Of a stretch of DNA of 64,000 bases, positions 25,054 to 33,468 are shown piece after piece; position 1 is the first letter of the stretch; each line of letters begins with the position of its first letter. The stretch comes from DASXKD01 sp963703605 (GTDB lineage Bacteria > Actinomycetota > Actinomycetes > Streptosporangiales > Streptosporangiaceae). The stretch spans positions 1-64,000 of the forward strand of contig CAVPFC010000033.1 in NCBI GenBank assembly GCA_963703605.1, in the 5' to 3' direction. The notes under the pieces were generated by a model, which made no database searches, was not told the DNA's origin, and saw nothing but the letters and a program-made list of their open reading frames with translations. The position numbers and the translations under genes were made by a program.

Positions 25054-26871
25054 TCACAGGGTGAACGAGGTGCTGGGGGCTGAGCTGGTGGACGAGCCCG
25101 GCTCGGGGTTCGCCAGCGTGCCGGTGGCGGTCACCGCGTAGACCAGCATGAGCACCGCCACGAGCCCGATCGCGATCAGCATGATCCAGCGCCAGCCGCC
25201 GCTCGCCCCGGACAGCCCGAACGCGAGCGTGCCCGCGATGCCCAGCTCGGCCCCGATGCCGAACATCGTGACGACCGCGGCGGCCAGCACCGTGCCGAGG
25301 CTGGCTGCGAGCACGTTGCTGGGCTGGGGCACGACAAGCTCCCGGTCGGCGCGCAGCGTGGTGCTCTGCCGCTGCGGCGCGGTGATCTCCGCGCGGCGGG
25401 GGAGCGTGACGTCGGCGGTGCCGGCGACGCTGATCCTGGCCCCGCCCGGAGTGGTGATACGGGCCGGGAAGGTGATGGCCGGGACGTGCGCCACGGGCCG
25501 GGAACGACGGCGGATCAGCGGGCGGCGCCGGGCCAGCCCGGGCCGCCGCGCCCGCCGCACCTGGTCACCTTCCGGGATGATCAGCTCGCCCGGATCCCCG
25601 TCGCCGCGGCTGACGGTGAGGATGCCGCCCGCGTGCACGGCGATATCGGCGGTGTCCGCGCCAATCGCGAGGGTCGCCCCCGGAAGCACGCCGATGTCAC
25701 CGCCGGGCGGGACCGCGATGGCGCGGCCGGCCTGGACCTGTACCCAATCCGGCCGGTCCCCCCAGCTTACGGTGGCGACACCGGGCACCACGATGCTCGC
25801 GCCGGAGGGCACCGCTATCGACGCGGCCGGGTTGTCGCCGCAGGGCGGCAGCCGGACCGTGGCGCCCGCGGCCGGGCCCCGGTTCGCGCCGGTGAACAGC
25901 GCGTAGAGGATGCCGAAGACGACCGGGGTCGCCACGATGATCCCGCCCGCGGCGATATTCACCAGGGCGAACCGGTCGAGGGCCACTCCGGGGAACAGCG
26001 CGCTGGTGGCGGTCGTTGCGGCCAGCACGGTGCCGATCAGGGCAAGGATCGCGGTGATATTCGTCGCCCAGCTATCGGCCGCCGTCCAAGCGCCGGACGC
26101 CAGAACGGGACGTTTCCAGAATTCGCCGCTAAACGGGCTCACCCGGCGGCCGCCGGAGTAGATCCTGACCCACAGCAATGACGCCAGCAGAAAGATGAGC
26201 GCCATTCCGCCGCCCACCGTAGCCGGTATCCCCAGATACCAGGCCAAGGTGACGTCCCGGCGCACCGTCAGCGGTATGACGGAAATGTTACCGGCCTGGT
26301 CGAGGACGAGTGCCGCGGTCGACGGCAGTTGTTTCAGGCCGGTGAAGGTCACCGTCACCTGGCAGGAGCTTCCGATGCTGCCTGGCTGGCCGGCCGAGCC
26401 GGCCGGGGGCGGGCGCCGGCTGGGGACGGGCGCCGGCTGGGGGCGGGCGCGAAGCGCGGGGGCGGGGAAAGTAGAGCGCGGGGGCGGGGAAAGTAGAGCG
26501 CGGGGGCGGGAAGAGTAGCGCGCGGGGGCGGGGAAAGCAGAGGCCCGCCCGGTGCGGCGGGAGGGCGCCGCGCGGGCGGTCGCCGAGGTGGGCGGCGTGG
26601 TCTCGAGCCAGTACGCGGCCGTCCCGTGGCATGCGGGCTCGGCGTCGGTGAGCAGGACCGTGACCTGCCATCTCTCGGGACCGACCTGCCTTAACACGGG
26701 GGCCGGGGCGGCCGGTGGCAGGCCGAGCGGGGTAGCCGACGTGGTGGGCGAGGGACTGGGCGATGTACTGGGTTGCGCGGCATTGTGCGAAATGGCATGG
26801 GTTGCCGTGCCTATATGGGCGCCGCCGAGCAGAGCGGCGGCAAGAACCGGTGTGACCCCCCACAGTTTCAT
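25054..26871 (-). CDS. exported membrane protein with a repeat-expanded low-complexity insert
   Basis: A 605-residue protein of no named family. It has a signal peptide (1-26), a Ser/Thr/Pro spacer, an extracytoplasmic domain interrupted by a low-complexity Pro/Ser/Arg stretch (about 95-160), and a conserved-looking segment (SCQVTVTFTGLKQLPSTAALVLDQAGN). A hydrophobic helix follows at about 205-230, then two more segments (about 265-325), a beta-rich, parallel-helix-like region (about 335-500) and two C-terminal hydrophobic segments. The low-complexity stretch is encoded by the G-rich repeat array at 26454-26542. The gene converges on the carrier gene at 25014 and is probably not part of that operon. 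Confidence 0.7.
   Translation of the reverse strand: MKLWGVTPVLAAALLGGAHIGTATHAISHNAAQPSTSPSPSPTTSATPLGLPPAAPAPVLRQVGPERWQVTVLLTDAEPACHGTAAYWLETTPPTSATARAAPSRRTGRASAFPAPARYSSRPRALLSPPPRSTFPAPALRARPQPAPVPSRRPPPAGSAGQPGSIGSSCQVTVTFTGLKQLPSTAALVLDQAGNISVIPLTVRRDVTLAWYLGIPATVGGGMALIFLLASLLWVRIYSGGRRVSPFSGEFWKRPVLASGAWTAADSWATNITAILALIGTVLAATTATSALFPGVALDRFALVNIAAGGIIVATPVVFGILYALFTGANRGPAAGATVRLPPCGDNPAASIAVPSGASIVVPGVATVSWGDRPDWVQVQAGRAIAVPPGGDIGVLPGATLAIGADTADIAVHAGGILTVSRGDGDPGELIIPEGDQVRRARRPGLARRRPLIRRRSRPVAHVPAITFPARITTPGGARISVAGTADVTLPRRAEITAPQRQSTTLRADRELVVPQPSNVLAASLGTVLAAAVVTMFGIGAELGIAGTLAFGLSGASGGWRWIMLIAIGLVAVLMLVYAVTATGTLANPEPGSSTSSAPSTSFTL
26454..26542 (+). repeat. G-rich repeat array, four copies of about 22 bp, inside a coding region
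   Basis: Copies at 26454-26475, 26476-26497, 26498-26517 and 26518-26542, each close to GCGCGGGGGCGGGGAAAG then YAGA. The same sequence occurs in intergenic DNA at 3105-3151. Here it lies within the minus-strand membrane-protein gene; as 22 is not a multiple of three, successive copies are read in different frames, giving SAFPAPAR, YSSRPRA, LLSPPPRS and TFPAPALR. Confidence 0.9.
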
Positions 26872-27529
26872 GCTGTGCCCCCTTATCCGGAATACAGAAA
26901 GGGAAGGCTCCCAGTGCAGCCCGGATAAGTCAAGCCAGGCCGTTGCGCCAGCTCCGCCCCGCTACCCTTTCCGCCCAGGCTTCGCGCCATCCGCGGGCCA
27001 GCGTTCATCCTGCTCCGCAGGAAATGGGAACCGTTATATCGTAAATGAGCATTTCCGCGATGATCATGGCGACTGGGCAGCCCAGCCACTAGTCTTGGGG
27101 CTGGCCGGCACAACGTGGGCTGCCATGGCCCGACCCCCTGGCGGTTGGCCGGATCGGAGGCGTCGGCCGTGCAGGGGCTGGGGACCACTTTCCTGGTCCG
27201 GCGGGCCGTGTCCGCCTGGCTGCTGCTGGCCTGTGTCGCGGTGACGGTCCAGCAGCGGGCGGCCATCGCGACCGCGTTGAGCTGCGGGAGAACGCCGATC
27301 ACATCGCGGTCTGGCCGGACGACGCCGCGGACCCGGACACAAAGCGGGACTGACCGGTGAGTTGTGCGCCCCCGGGCCGGCGCTGCTTTGCTTACACTTG
27401 GCACACGCCCACCCACGTGCCGGCGGGGCGGCCCACACGGCCGTTTCTCTGGACTCCAGCCGGGCAGTACGGGGGAGTCACCGGTGAGTCTGCCGGGTGT
27501 GGTGAACTGCGAAGGTCAGGGATCAGACG
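26872..27529. other. gene-poor region with one broken small gene
   Basis: Apart from the frameshifted small gene at 27169-27353 I see no supported gene. Bases 26990-27070 are moderately AT-rich and could hold the promoter of the leftward membrane-protein gene. Bases 27356-27529 form the leader of the CBS-domain gene. Confidence 0.45.
27169..27353 (+). pseudogene. small membrane protein broken by a one-base frameshift
   Basis: From the GTG at 27169 the frame encodes a coherent hydrophobic N-terminus (FLVRRAVSAWLLLACVAVTV). Near 27280 the strong third-position GC signal moves to another frame, which encodes ELRENADHIAVWPDDAADPD and stops at 27353. Restoring one missing G joins them into a 62-residue protein with one membrane helix and an acidic tail. 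It may be a recent mutation or a sequencing error. The family is not recognised. Confidence 0.4.
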
Positions 27530-28918
27530 GTGAACCAGGTCGGCTGGGACGTCGTTGTCGTTCTGGTCATTGTGCTCGTCGGCGGGTTCTTCTCCGGTGC
27601 GGAGATGGCCCTCGTGTCGTTGCGGGAGGGCCAGGTCCGCTCGCTGGCGCAACGCGGAAAGCGGGGCCAGCGGGCGGCGAGGCTGGCCAGCGACCCGAAC
27701 AGGTTCCTGTCGGCGGTCCAGATCGGCGTGACGGTCGCCACGCTGCTGACCGGCGCGTTCGGTGCGGCAACGCTGGCCACCGCGATGCGGTCCGCGCTGA
27801 TCAGGAACCACGTCAGCACGGGCCTGGCGTCCGTGCTCTCGCTGGTCACGGTGACCGTCGCCATCTCGTTCTTCAGCCTCGTGCTCCAGGAACTCGCGCC
27901 CAAGCGGCTGGCGCTCCAGCGGCCCGAATCGGTGGCCCTGATCGCGGCGCCGATCCTCGACCGCATCTCGGTGCTGGCCAGGCCGCTGGTCTGGCTGCTG
28001 TCGGCGTCCACCAACCTGGTGGTGCGGCTGCTCGGCGGCGACCCGTTGGCTGGCCGTGTGGTGATGACCACGGAGGAGCTGCACGACCTGGTTACGGGCA
28101 GCCAGGCCCTGTCCGCGGACGAACGGCAGATCGTGGCCGACGTGTTCGACGCGGGCAAGCGCCAGCTCCGCGAGGTGCTGCTGCCGCGCACCGAGGTGGA
28201 GTTCATCGCGGCCGACACGCCGCTGGCCCAGGCCGCCGAGGTCGTCTCCAGGGCGTCGCACTCGCGGTTCCCCGTGTACCAGGAGTCCTACGACGACGTG
28301 ATCGGGTTCGTCCACGTGCGCGACCTGCTCAACCCCGGCCTGGCCGGCAAGGAGATGCTGGTCGGCGACGTCACCCGGCCGGTGGAACGGCTGCCGATCA
28401 GCAAACGGGTGCTGCCGGCCCTGTCGGAGATGCGCCGGGACCGGGCGCACCTCGCGATCGTGATCGATGAGTACGGCGGGACCGCGGGCATCGTGACCCT
28501 GGAGGACCTGGTCGAGGAGCTGGTCGGCGACATCAGGGACGAGTACGACACCGAGGAGGGCAGCCCGCGCCGGCTGCCCAGCGGCCAGGTGGAGGTGGAC
28601 GGCCTGCTCAACCTGGACGAGTTCGCCGAGGAGACCGGGGTTGACCTGCCGGAGGGGCCGTACGAGACCGTGGCGGGCTACGTCCTGTCCGCGCTGGGCC
28701 GGCTGCCGTCGGTGGGGGACACGGTCGAGGTGGCCGGGCGCCGGCTCACCGTGATCGAGATGGACGCCCGCCGCATCGCCCGGGTCCGGGTCGGCGCCGC
28801 CGCCGACGGGCCGCCGGCCGACCCCGCCCGCCCCGCCGACCCCGCAGGGCCGGCCGCCGAGGCCGCCACGCGGACCACGCCCGCTGGGCCCGGCCAACAC
28901 GTCCCGCCCGCGCAATAG
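27530..28918 (+). CDS. CNNM/DUF21 plus CBS-pair membrane protein (CorC/HlyC family)
   Basis: A 462-residue integral membrane protein. The N-terminal DUF21 domain (about 1-180) has four hydrophobic segments and the FFSGAEMALVSLR and LQELAPKRLALQ signatures. Two CBS motifs follow (about 200-320, including VIDEYGGTAGIVTLEDLVEELVG), then a CorC_HlyC transporter-associated domain (about 335-420) and a disordered Ala/Pro tail. Proteins of this kind transport or regulate Mg2+ or Co2+, or act as efflux modulators; the old haemolysin name is misleading. Single-copy paralogues often sit near guaB or guaA in actinobacteria, and here guaA follows 108 bases downstream. The start is GTG. Confidence 0.92.
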   Translation: MNQVGWDVVVVLVIVLVGGFFSGAEMALVSLREGQVRSLAQRGKRGQRAARLASDPNRFLSAVQIGVTVATLLTGAFGAATLATAMRSALIRNHVSTGLASVLSLVTVTVAISFFSLVLQELAPKRLALQRPESVALIAAPILDRISVLARPLVWLLSASTNLVVRLLGGDPLAGRVVMTTEELHDLVTGSQALSADERQIVADVFDAGKRQLREVLLPRTEVEFIAADTPLAQAAEVVSRASHSRFPVYQESYDDVIGFVHVRDLLNPGLAGKEMLVGDVTRPVERLPISKRVLPALSEMRRDRAHLAIVIDEYGGTAGIVTLEDLVEELVGDIRDEYDTEEGSPRRLPSGQVEVDGLLNLDEFAEETGVDLPEGPYETVAGYVLSALGRLPSVGDTVEVAGRRLTVIEMDARRIARVRVGAAADGPPADPARPADPAGPAAEAATRTTPAGPGQHVPPAQ

Positions 28919-29026
28919 CCAGCTACCTCGCCCGCGTAAAGCAAGCTCTTAGACTGGCTGTGTCCTGGCGCGGCTGCCGGGCCGGCAGCAACGGGCGACG
29001 GCCGGGGGCCCAGGGAAGGCGGCATC

Positions 29027-30613
29027 GTGCAAGGCGCGGCTGAGTTCGACACGGTCCTCGTCGTGGACTTCGGTGCGCAGTACGCCCAGCTCATCGCCCG
29101 GCGGGTGCGGGAATGCCAGGTGTACTCGGAGATCGTGCCGGCCAGCATGCCCGGCACCGAGATCCTGGCCAGGAAACCGAAGGCGATCATTCTGTCCGGC
29201 GGGCCCGCGTCGGTCTACGCGCCAGGCGCACCGCCGGTCCCTGACGGCCTGCTGGAGTCGGGTGTGCCCATTCTGGGGATCTGTTACGGGTTCCAGCTCA
29301 TGGTGTCCGGCCTGGGCGGCGAGGTGGCCCGCACCGGGGTTGGCGAGTACGGCGCGACCCGGCTCGACCTGCGCCCTGCCGGGCCCGGGGCCGCCGCAAC
29401 GTTGCTTGCCGGACTGCCCGGTCACCAGCAGGTCTGGATGTCGCACGGAGACACCGCCGTGGCGGCGCCGCCCGGCTTCACGATCACCGCGCACACGGCG
29501 GCCTCCCCGGTGGCGGTGATCGAGGATCCGGGGCGCGGGCTGTACGGGGTGCAGTTCCACCCCGAGGTGCTCCACACCGAACACGGCATGCAGATGCTGC
29601 GGTGCTTCCTGGACGCCGCCGGCTGCCGGCCGGAGTGGACCATGGCGAGCATCATCGACGAGCAGGTCGCCCGGATCCGCGAGCAGGTCGGCGGGGCGAG
29701 GGCCATCTGCGGGCTGTCCGGCGGGGTCGACTCCGCGGTGGCCGCCGCGCTCGTACAGCGGGCCATCGGATCCCGGCTGACCTGCGTGTTCGTGGACCAT
29801 GGGCTGCTGCGGCAGGGCGAGGCGGAGCAGGTCGAAAAGGACTTCGTCGCCGCGACCGGGGTGGACCTGCACGTCGAGGACGCCGCCGGGGAGTTCCTTG
29901 GCGCGCTGGCCGGCGTGGCCGACCCGGAGGAGAAACGCAAGATCATCGGGCGGGAGTTCATCCGCGCGTTCGAACGGGCCACCGCGCAGATCACCGCGCG
30001 GGCGGGGTCGCACGGCGAGAAGGTGGAGTTCCTCGTCCAGGGAACGCTCTACCCGGACGTGGTCGAGTCCGGCGGCGGCAGCGGCGCGGCCAGCATCAAG
30101 TCGCACCACAACGTCGGCGGCCTGCCCGCGGACCTGGGTTTCCAGTTGGTGGAGCCGCTGCGGGACCTGTTCAAGGACGAGGTGCGTCTCCTCGGGGCGG
30201 AGCTCGGGCTCCCGCCGGCGATCGTGGGGCGGCAGCCGTTCCCCGGTCCGGGGCTCGCCATCCGCATCGTCGGCGAGGTAACCCAGGACCGGCTGCGGAT
30301 CCTGCGGCAGGCCGACGCGATCGTCCGGGCGGAGCTGTCGGCGGCCGGGCTGGACCGGGAGATCTGGCAGTGCCCGGTCGTGCTGCTCGCCGACGTCTAC
30401 TCGGTCGGGGTGCAGGGCGACGGCCGCAGCTACGGCCATCCGGTGGTGCTCCGGCCGGTGACCAGCGAGGACGCGATGACCGCGGACTGGGCGCGGCTGC
30501 CGGACGCGGTGCTGACCCGGGTCGCCACCCGGATCACCAACGAGGTGAGCGAGATCAACCGGGTGGTCCTCGACGTGACCAGCAAGCCGCCCGGCACCAT
30601 CGAGTGGGAGTAG
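29027..30613 (+). CDS. guaA: GMP synthase (glutamine-hydrolysing)
   Basis: A 528-residue enzyme converting XMP to GMP with ATP and glutamine, the last step of guanine nucleotide synthesis. The N-terminal class I glutamine amidotransferase domain (about 9-200) has VDFGAQYAQLIARRVRE, the nucleophile Cys in GICYGFQLM, and the His-Glu pair in FHPEVLHTEHG. The ATP-pyrophosphatase domain has the P-loop CGLSGGVDSAVAAAL and FVDHGLLRQGE. The C-terminal dimerisation domain ends in the expected NRVVLDVTSKPPGTIEWE. The start is GTG after AGGGAAGG. Confidence 0.98.
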   Translation: MQGAAEFDTVLVVDFGAQYAQLIARRVRECQVYSEIVPASMPGTEILARKPKAIILSGGPASVYAPGAPPVPDGLLESGVPILGICYGFQLMVSGLGGEVARTGVGEYGATRLDLRPAGPGAAATLLAGLPGHQQVWMSHGDTAVAAPPGFTITAHTAASPVAVIEDPGRGLYGVQFHPEVLHTEHGMQMLRCFLDAAGCRPEWTMASIIDEQVARIREQVGGARAICGLSGGVDSAVAAALVQRAIGSRLTCVFVDHGLLRQGEAEQVEKDFVAATGVDLHVEDAAGEFLGALAGVADPEEKRKIIGREFIRAFERATAQITARAGSHGEKVEFLVQGTLYPDVVESGGGSGAASIKSHHNVGGLPADLGFQLVEPLRDLFKDEVRLLGAELGLPPAIVGRQPFPGPGLAIRIVGEVTQDRLRILRQADAIVRAELSAAGLDREIWQCPVVLLADVYSVGVQGDGRSYGHPVVLRPVTSEDAMTADWARLPDAVLTRVATRITNEVSEINRVVLDVTSKPPGTIEWE

Positions 30614-30663
30614 CCGGCCCGCCCCCTGACGCGGCCGTGCGGGCGTTCGCGCGCGCCGTCGCC

Positions 30664-30679
30664 ATACCCCGTAGGGTAT
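30664..30679. promoter_or_regulatory. perfect operator palindrome upstream of CsoR/CstR-family gene
   Basis: ATACCC-CGTA-GGGTAT, a perfect 6-bp inverted repeat 31 nt before the repressor gene. The TACCC/GGGTA halves resemble sites bound by CsoR-family repressors, suggesting autoregulation. Confidence 0.65.
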
Positions 30680-30710
30680 TGTGCGGGGGCGTATGGGAAG
30701 GGCTGAGGTG

Positions 30711-30971
30711 ATGAAGCTCGACGAGAGCGCCGCGGGGCCGGTGCTGAACCGGCTGCGCCGCGCCCACGGCCAGCTGGCCGGGGTCATCGCGATGATCGAG
30801 AATGGGCGGGACTGCGCCGAGGTGGTCGGGCAGCTCGCGGCGGTGTCCCGGGCGCTCGACCGGGCCGGGTTCAAGATCGTGGCGAACGGGATGCGGCAGT
30901 GCCTGACCTGCGACGGAGAGCCCGCACTAACCGAAGAGCAGATGGAGAAGCTGTTCCTCAGCCTCGCCTGA
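30711..30971 (+). CDS. CsoR/CstR-family (DUF156) transcriptional repressor
   Basis: An 86-residue all-helical repressor that releases DNA on binding a metal or reacting with sulfur. It matches the family: LNRLRRAHGQLAGVIAMIENGRDCAEVVGQLAAVSRAL. The first ligand Cys is C35 and the second C64, but the His that completes the Cu(I) site in CsoR is replaced by Gly60 (NGMRQC). Loss of that His is a feature of CstR-like persulfide sensors, so copper sensing is unlikely. An extra C67 follows. Start: ATG 30711, with GGGAAGG upstream; ATG 30693 is a possible alternative. No copper or sulfur-handling gene follows directly. Confidence 0.85.
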   Translation: MKLDESAAGPVLNRLRRAHGQLAGVIAMIENGRDCAEVVGQLAAVSRALDRAGFKIVANGMRQCLTCDGEPALTEEQMEKLFLSLA

Positions 30972-31098
30972 GCGTGCCGTGCCCGGGCCGGCTGGTGGTC
31001 CCGCGGCTCGGTTTGGGGGGCGGATGGAGTTGGCCTGGCGGCGTTAGGAGCGTGTTAAGGGACGTGGCAACCGGGACGGCACACCGGGCGCGCGACAG

Positions 31099-31671
31099 AT
31101 GCGCCTGCTGCTGATCGGCGCCCCCGGCGCGGGCAAGGGAACCCAGGCCGAGCTGCTGGCCAAGCGCTTCGCCATCACGCACATCTCCAGCGGAGATCTG
31201 CTCCGCAGGCACGTCCAGCGGCGGACATCGCTTGGCCGGACGATCAAGGCCTACGTTGACAGCGGCGATCTTGTCCCGGACAGCTTGGTGCTGGACATGC
31301 TCCGTAAGCCCGTCGTCGCCGCGGTGCGGGCGGGTGGGTACGTCCTTGACGGGTTCCCCCGCACCGTCGAGCAGGCGCAGGCGTCCTTCCCCACGGCCCA
31401 GGCCCTCGGCGTCGAGGTGCAGGCGGCCGTGCACCTTGACGTCGCGCGGCAGGAACTCGTGCGCCTGCTGCTTGCCCGGGGGAGGGGCAGCGATGACACC
31501 ACCGCCGTCATCGAGCACCGGTTGCAGGTGTACGAGGACAGGACGGTGCCGCTGCTGCGTTACTACGCCGGCCGGGAATGGATGTTCATCGTGGACGGGG
31601 CGCAGCCTCCGGATGCCGTCCACGCGAACATCGTCGCGCGGCTTCGCAAACTGGCGGAGTTCGCGAAGTAG
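31099..31671 (+). CDS. adk: adenylate kinase-like nucleoside monophosphate kinase, short form
   Basis: A 190-residue kinase that transfers phosphate between ATP and AMP (2 ADP from ATP and AMP). Walker A is LLIGAPGAGKGTQAELLAK near the N-terminus; other family blocks are ISSGDLLRRHV, GYVLDGFPRTVEQA and RLQVYEDRTVPLL. The LID region is reduced to about ten residues (LARGRGSDDTTAVI), as in short-type kinases, and has no zinc cysteines. It is not in the usual secY-adk-map ribosomal setting, so it is probably a second adenylate kinase; the AMP specificity is inferred. The start is ATG at 31099. Confidence 0.85.
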   Translation: MRLLLIGAPGAGKGTQAELLAKRFAITHISSGDLLRRHVQRRTSLGRTIKAYVDSGDLVPDSLVLDMLRKPVVAAVRAGGYVLDGFPRTVEQAQASFPTAQALGVEVQAAVHLDVARQELVRLLLARGRGSDDTTAVIEHRLQVYEDRTVPLLRYYAGREWMFIVDGAQPPDAVHANIVARLRKLAEFAK

Positions 31672-31777
31672 ACCGGGCCCGCCCTGGTACGGCCGGGTGC
31701 TGCTCGAGTCCTAAGACCAGGGCCGGCCGGAGATAAGGCATCTGCCCGATGCGGCGGATACAGCCTTACGGCGAGTC

Positions 31778-31828
31778 TCGATGGTGACGGGCACAGGGGG
31801 TGCTCGCCATCGAGGAGGGACGCGTTGA
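31778..31828 (+). promoter_or_regulatory. leader stem-loop and overlapping 15-codon upstream ORF before whiB7
   Basis: TCGATGG (31778-31784) pairs with CCATCGA (31807-31813) just ahead of the whiB7 ribosome site. Within it, ATG at 31781 opens a 15-codon frame whose TGA (31826-31828) overlaps the TTG start of whiB7 (TTGA). whiB7 leaders in other actinobacteria are known to couple a small upstream ORF to attenuation; this one has no strong ribosome site, so its translation is uncertain. Confidence 0.4.
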
Positions 31829-32085
31829 CCCCGACACTGGTCTCCGCCGGGCCCGTGCTGGCGTGCGGCACCAACCCGGACCTGTTCTTCGCCGAGTCGC
31901 CCGCGGACGTGGCCCGGGCCAAGGCGCTGTGCCAGGACTGCCCGATCCGGCAGGCCTGCCTGGCCGACGCCCTGGACCGGGGCGAACCGTGGGGCGTCTG
32001 GGGCGGGGAGCTGCTCCTCAACGGTGCCGTCATTCCCGGCAAGCGGGCCCGCGGCCGCCCGCGCAAGGCAGACCTCGCCGCCTGA
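31825..32085 (+). CDS. whiB7: WhiB7-type iron-sulfur transcription factor
   Basis: An 86-residue Wbl protein that binds a [4Fe-4S] cluster and the housekeeping sigma factor. Four cluster cysteines are present (C14, C36, C39, C45, pattern C-x21-C-x2-C-x5-C). The turn EPWGVWGGE follows, and the C-terminal RARGRPRK is the AT-hook that sets WhiB7 apart from other Wbl proteins. WhiB7 activates intrinsic antibiotic resistance genes when translation is inhibited. The start is TTG after GGAGGGA. The product probably controls distant genes; the kynureninase gene converges on it. Confidence 0.9.
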   Translation: MTPTLVSAGPVLACGTNPDLFFAESPADVARAKALCQDCPIRQACLADALDRGEPWGVWGGELLLNGAVIPGKRARGRPRKADLAA

Positions 32086-32110
32086 GTCCCGCCGCCACGA
32101 CGCTGACTGG

Positions 32111-33373
32111 TCAGGTCACCCGGGCGGGCCCGGCGGGAAGGTCCAGATAGGCGCGGCCGGAGACGATTCGCCTGGTCTTCGCCAGCGCGTCCCAGACGTC
32201 GGTAAAGGTGGTGGTGATCGGCGTGGGGCCGAGCCGGAGCCGGTCGGGGGTCCGGTAGTCGCCGATCACCCCGGCCGCGATCAACGCCCGGCCGATCCGC
32301 CAGGCCTCGGGATGGCGCAGGCAGACGTGCGACCCGCGCCGGGCCGCGTCGCGCGGCGAGGCGACCGCGCAGCCCAGCGGGGCCAGCCAGGCATCGGCCA
32401 GGGCGATCAGGTAGTCGGTCAGCCGCATGCCCTTGGCACGCAGCCGGCCGATCCCCGCCTCGGCGAGCAGGCGGGCCCCCTCCTCAACGGCGGCGGTGCC
32501 GACGATGTCCGGGGTGCCGGCCAGGAACCGGCCGATGCCCGGAGCGGGGTCGTAGGCCGGGCCCATGCCGAACTGGTCCCGCTGGCCGAACCAGCCCTGC
32601 ACCGGCTGGTGCAGTTCACCGGCCAGGGAGGCGCTGACGTAGAGGAAGGCGGGCGCTCCCGGCCCAGCGTTCAGGTACTTGTAGGTGCAGCCGACCGCGA
32701 GATCGGCCCCGCAGGCGTCGAGTTCCACCGGCACCGAGCCCGCCGAATGGCACAGGTCCCACAGCATCAGCGCGCCCGCGTCGTGCACGATGGCGGTGAT
32801 CTCGGCCATGTCGGCCAGCGCCCCGCTGCGGTAGGCGACATGGGACAGGCTGACCAGGGCGGTCGCGCCGTCCACGGCGTCACGGACCGCGTCCGCGGTC
32901 AGGCCGGCGTCCATGTCGGTTTGGAGGAGGCGCAGGTCTGCGCCCCGCTCGCCGGCAACTCCAGACAATACATAACGATCCGTAGGGAAGTTATCGTCAT
33001 CCGTGACGATGACCGTCCGGCCGGGGCGGGCGCCCAGCGCGGCCCGGGCCAGCTTGTACAGGTTGACCGTGGTGGAATCGCACACCAGGACCTGTCCCGG
33101 GGCGGCCCCCAGCAGGTGGCTGCCGAGCAGGTCCCCGGCCCGGCGGGGGAGGTCGATCCAGTGCTCCCAGGACCGGACCAGCCCGGCGCCCCACTCGCGG
33201 CGCACCACGTCGGCGATGCGCTCGGCGGTGGCCAGCGGCAGCATCCCCAGCGAGTTGCCGTCCAGGTAGATCAGCTCAGGATCATCGCGGACGAAGCGCT
33301 CGCGGAACCCGGCCAGCGGGTCGGCCGCGTCGCACTCCTCCGCGTAGCCCCGGTCGCTGGAGAAGGTCGTCAC
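32111..33373 (-). CDS. kynU: kynureninase
   Basis: A 420-residue PLP enzyme that cleaves kynurenine to anthranilate and alanine. It shows IYLDGNSLGMLPLAT, VCDSTTVNLYKLARAAL, the aspartate segment LMLWDLCHSAGSVPVEL, the PLP-lysine block VGCTYKYLNAGPGAPAFLYV, and GTPDIVGTAAVEEGARLL. Length is normal for the bacterial enzyme. The start is GTG. Tryptophan dioxygenase and kynurenine formamidase are not nearby, so the pathway partners lie elsewhere, or the enzyme supplies anthranilate to a specialised product. Confidence 0.95.
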   Translation of the reverse strand: MTTFSSDRGYAEECDAADPLAGFRERFVRDDPELIYLDGNSLGMLPLATAERIADVVRREWGAGLVRSWEHWIDLPRRAGDLLGSHLLGAAPGQVLVCDSTTVNLYKLARAALGARPGRTVIVTDDDNFPTDRYVLSGVAGERGADLRLLQTDMDAGLTADAVRDAVDGATALVSLSHVAYRSGALADMAEITAIVHDAGALMLWDLCHSAGSVPVELDACGADLAVGCTYKYLNAGPGAPAFLYVSASLAGELHQPVQGWFGQRDQFGMGPAYDPAPGIGRFLAGTPDIVGTAAVEEGARLLAEAGIGRLRAKGMRLTDYLIALADAWLAPLGCAVASPRDAARRGSHVCLRHPEAWRIGRALIAAGVIGDYRTPDRLRLGPTPITTTFTDVWDALAKTRRIVSGRAYLDLPAGPARVT

Positions 33374-33468
33374 GGCTCAACCCTAGTTCGCGGTGGCGGG
33401 GCCGCCCACGGCCGTGCAGGCGGGAGGCTCCGCCACGGGCCCGGCCGGTAAACCAGCGCCCGTGCCGA

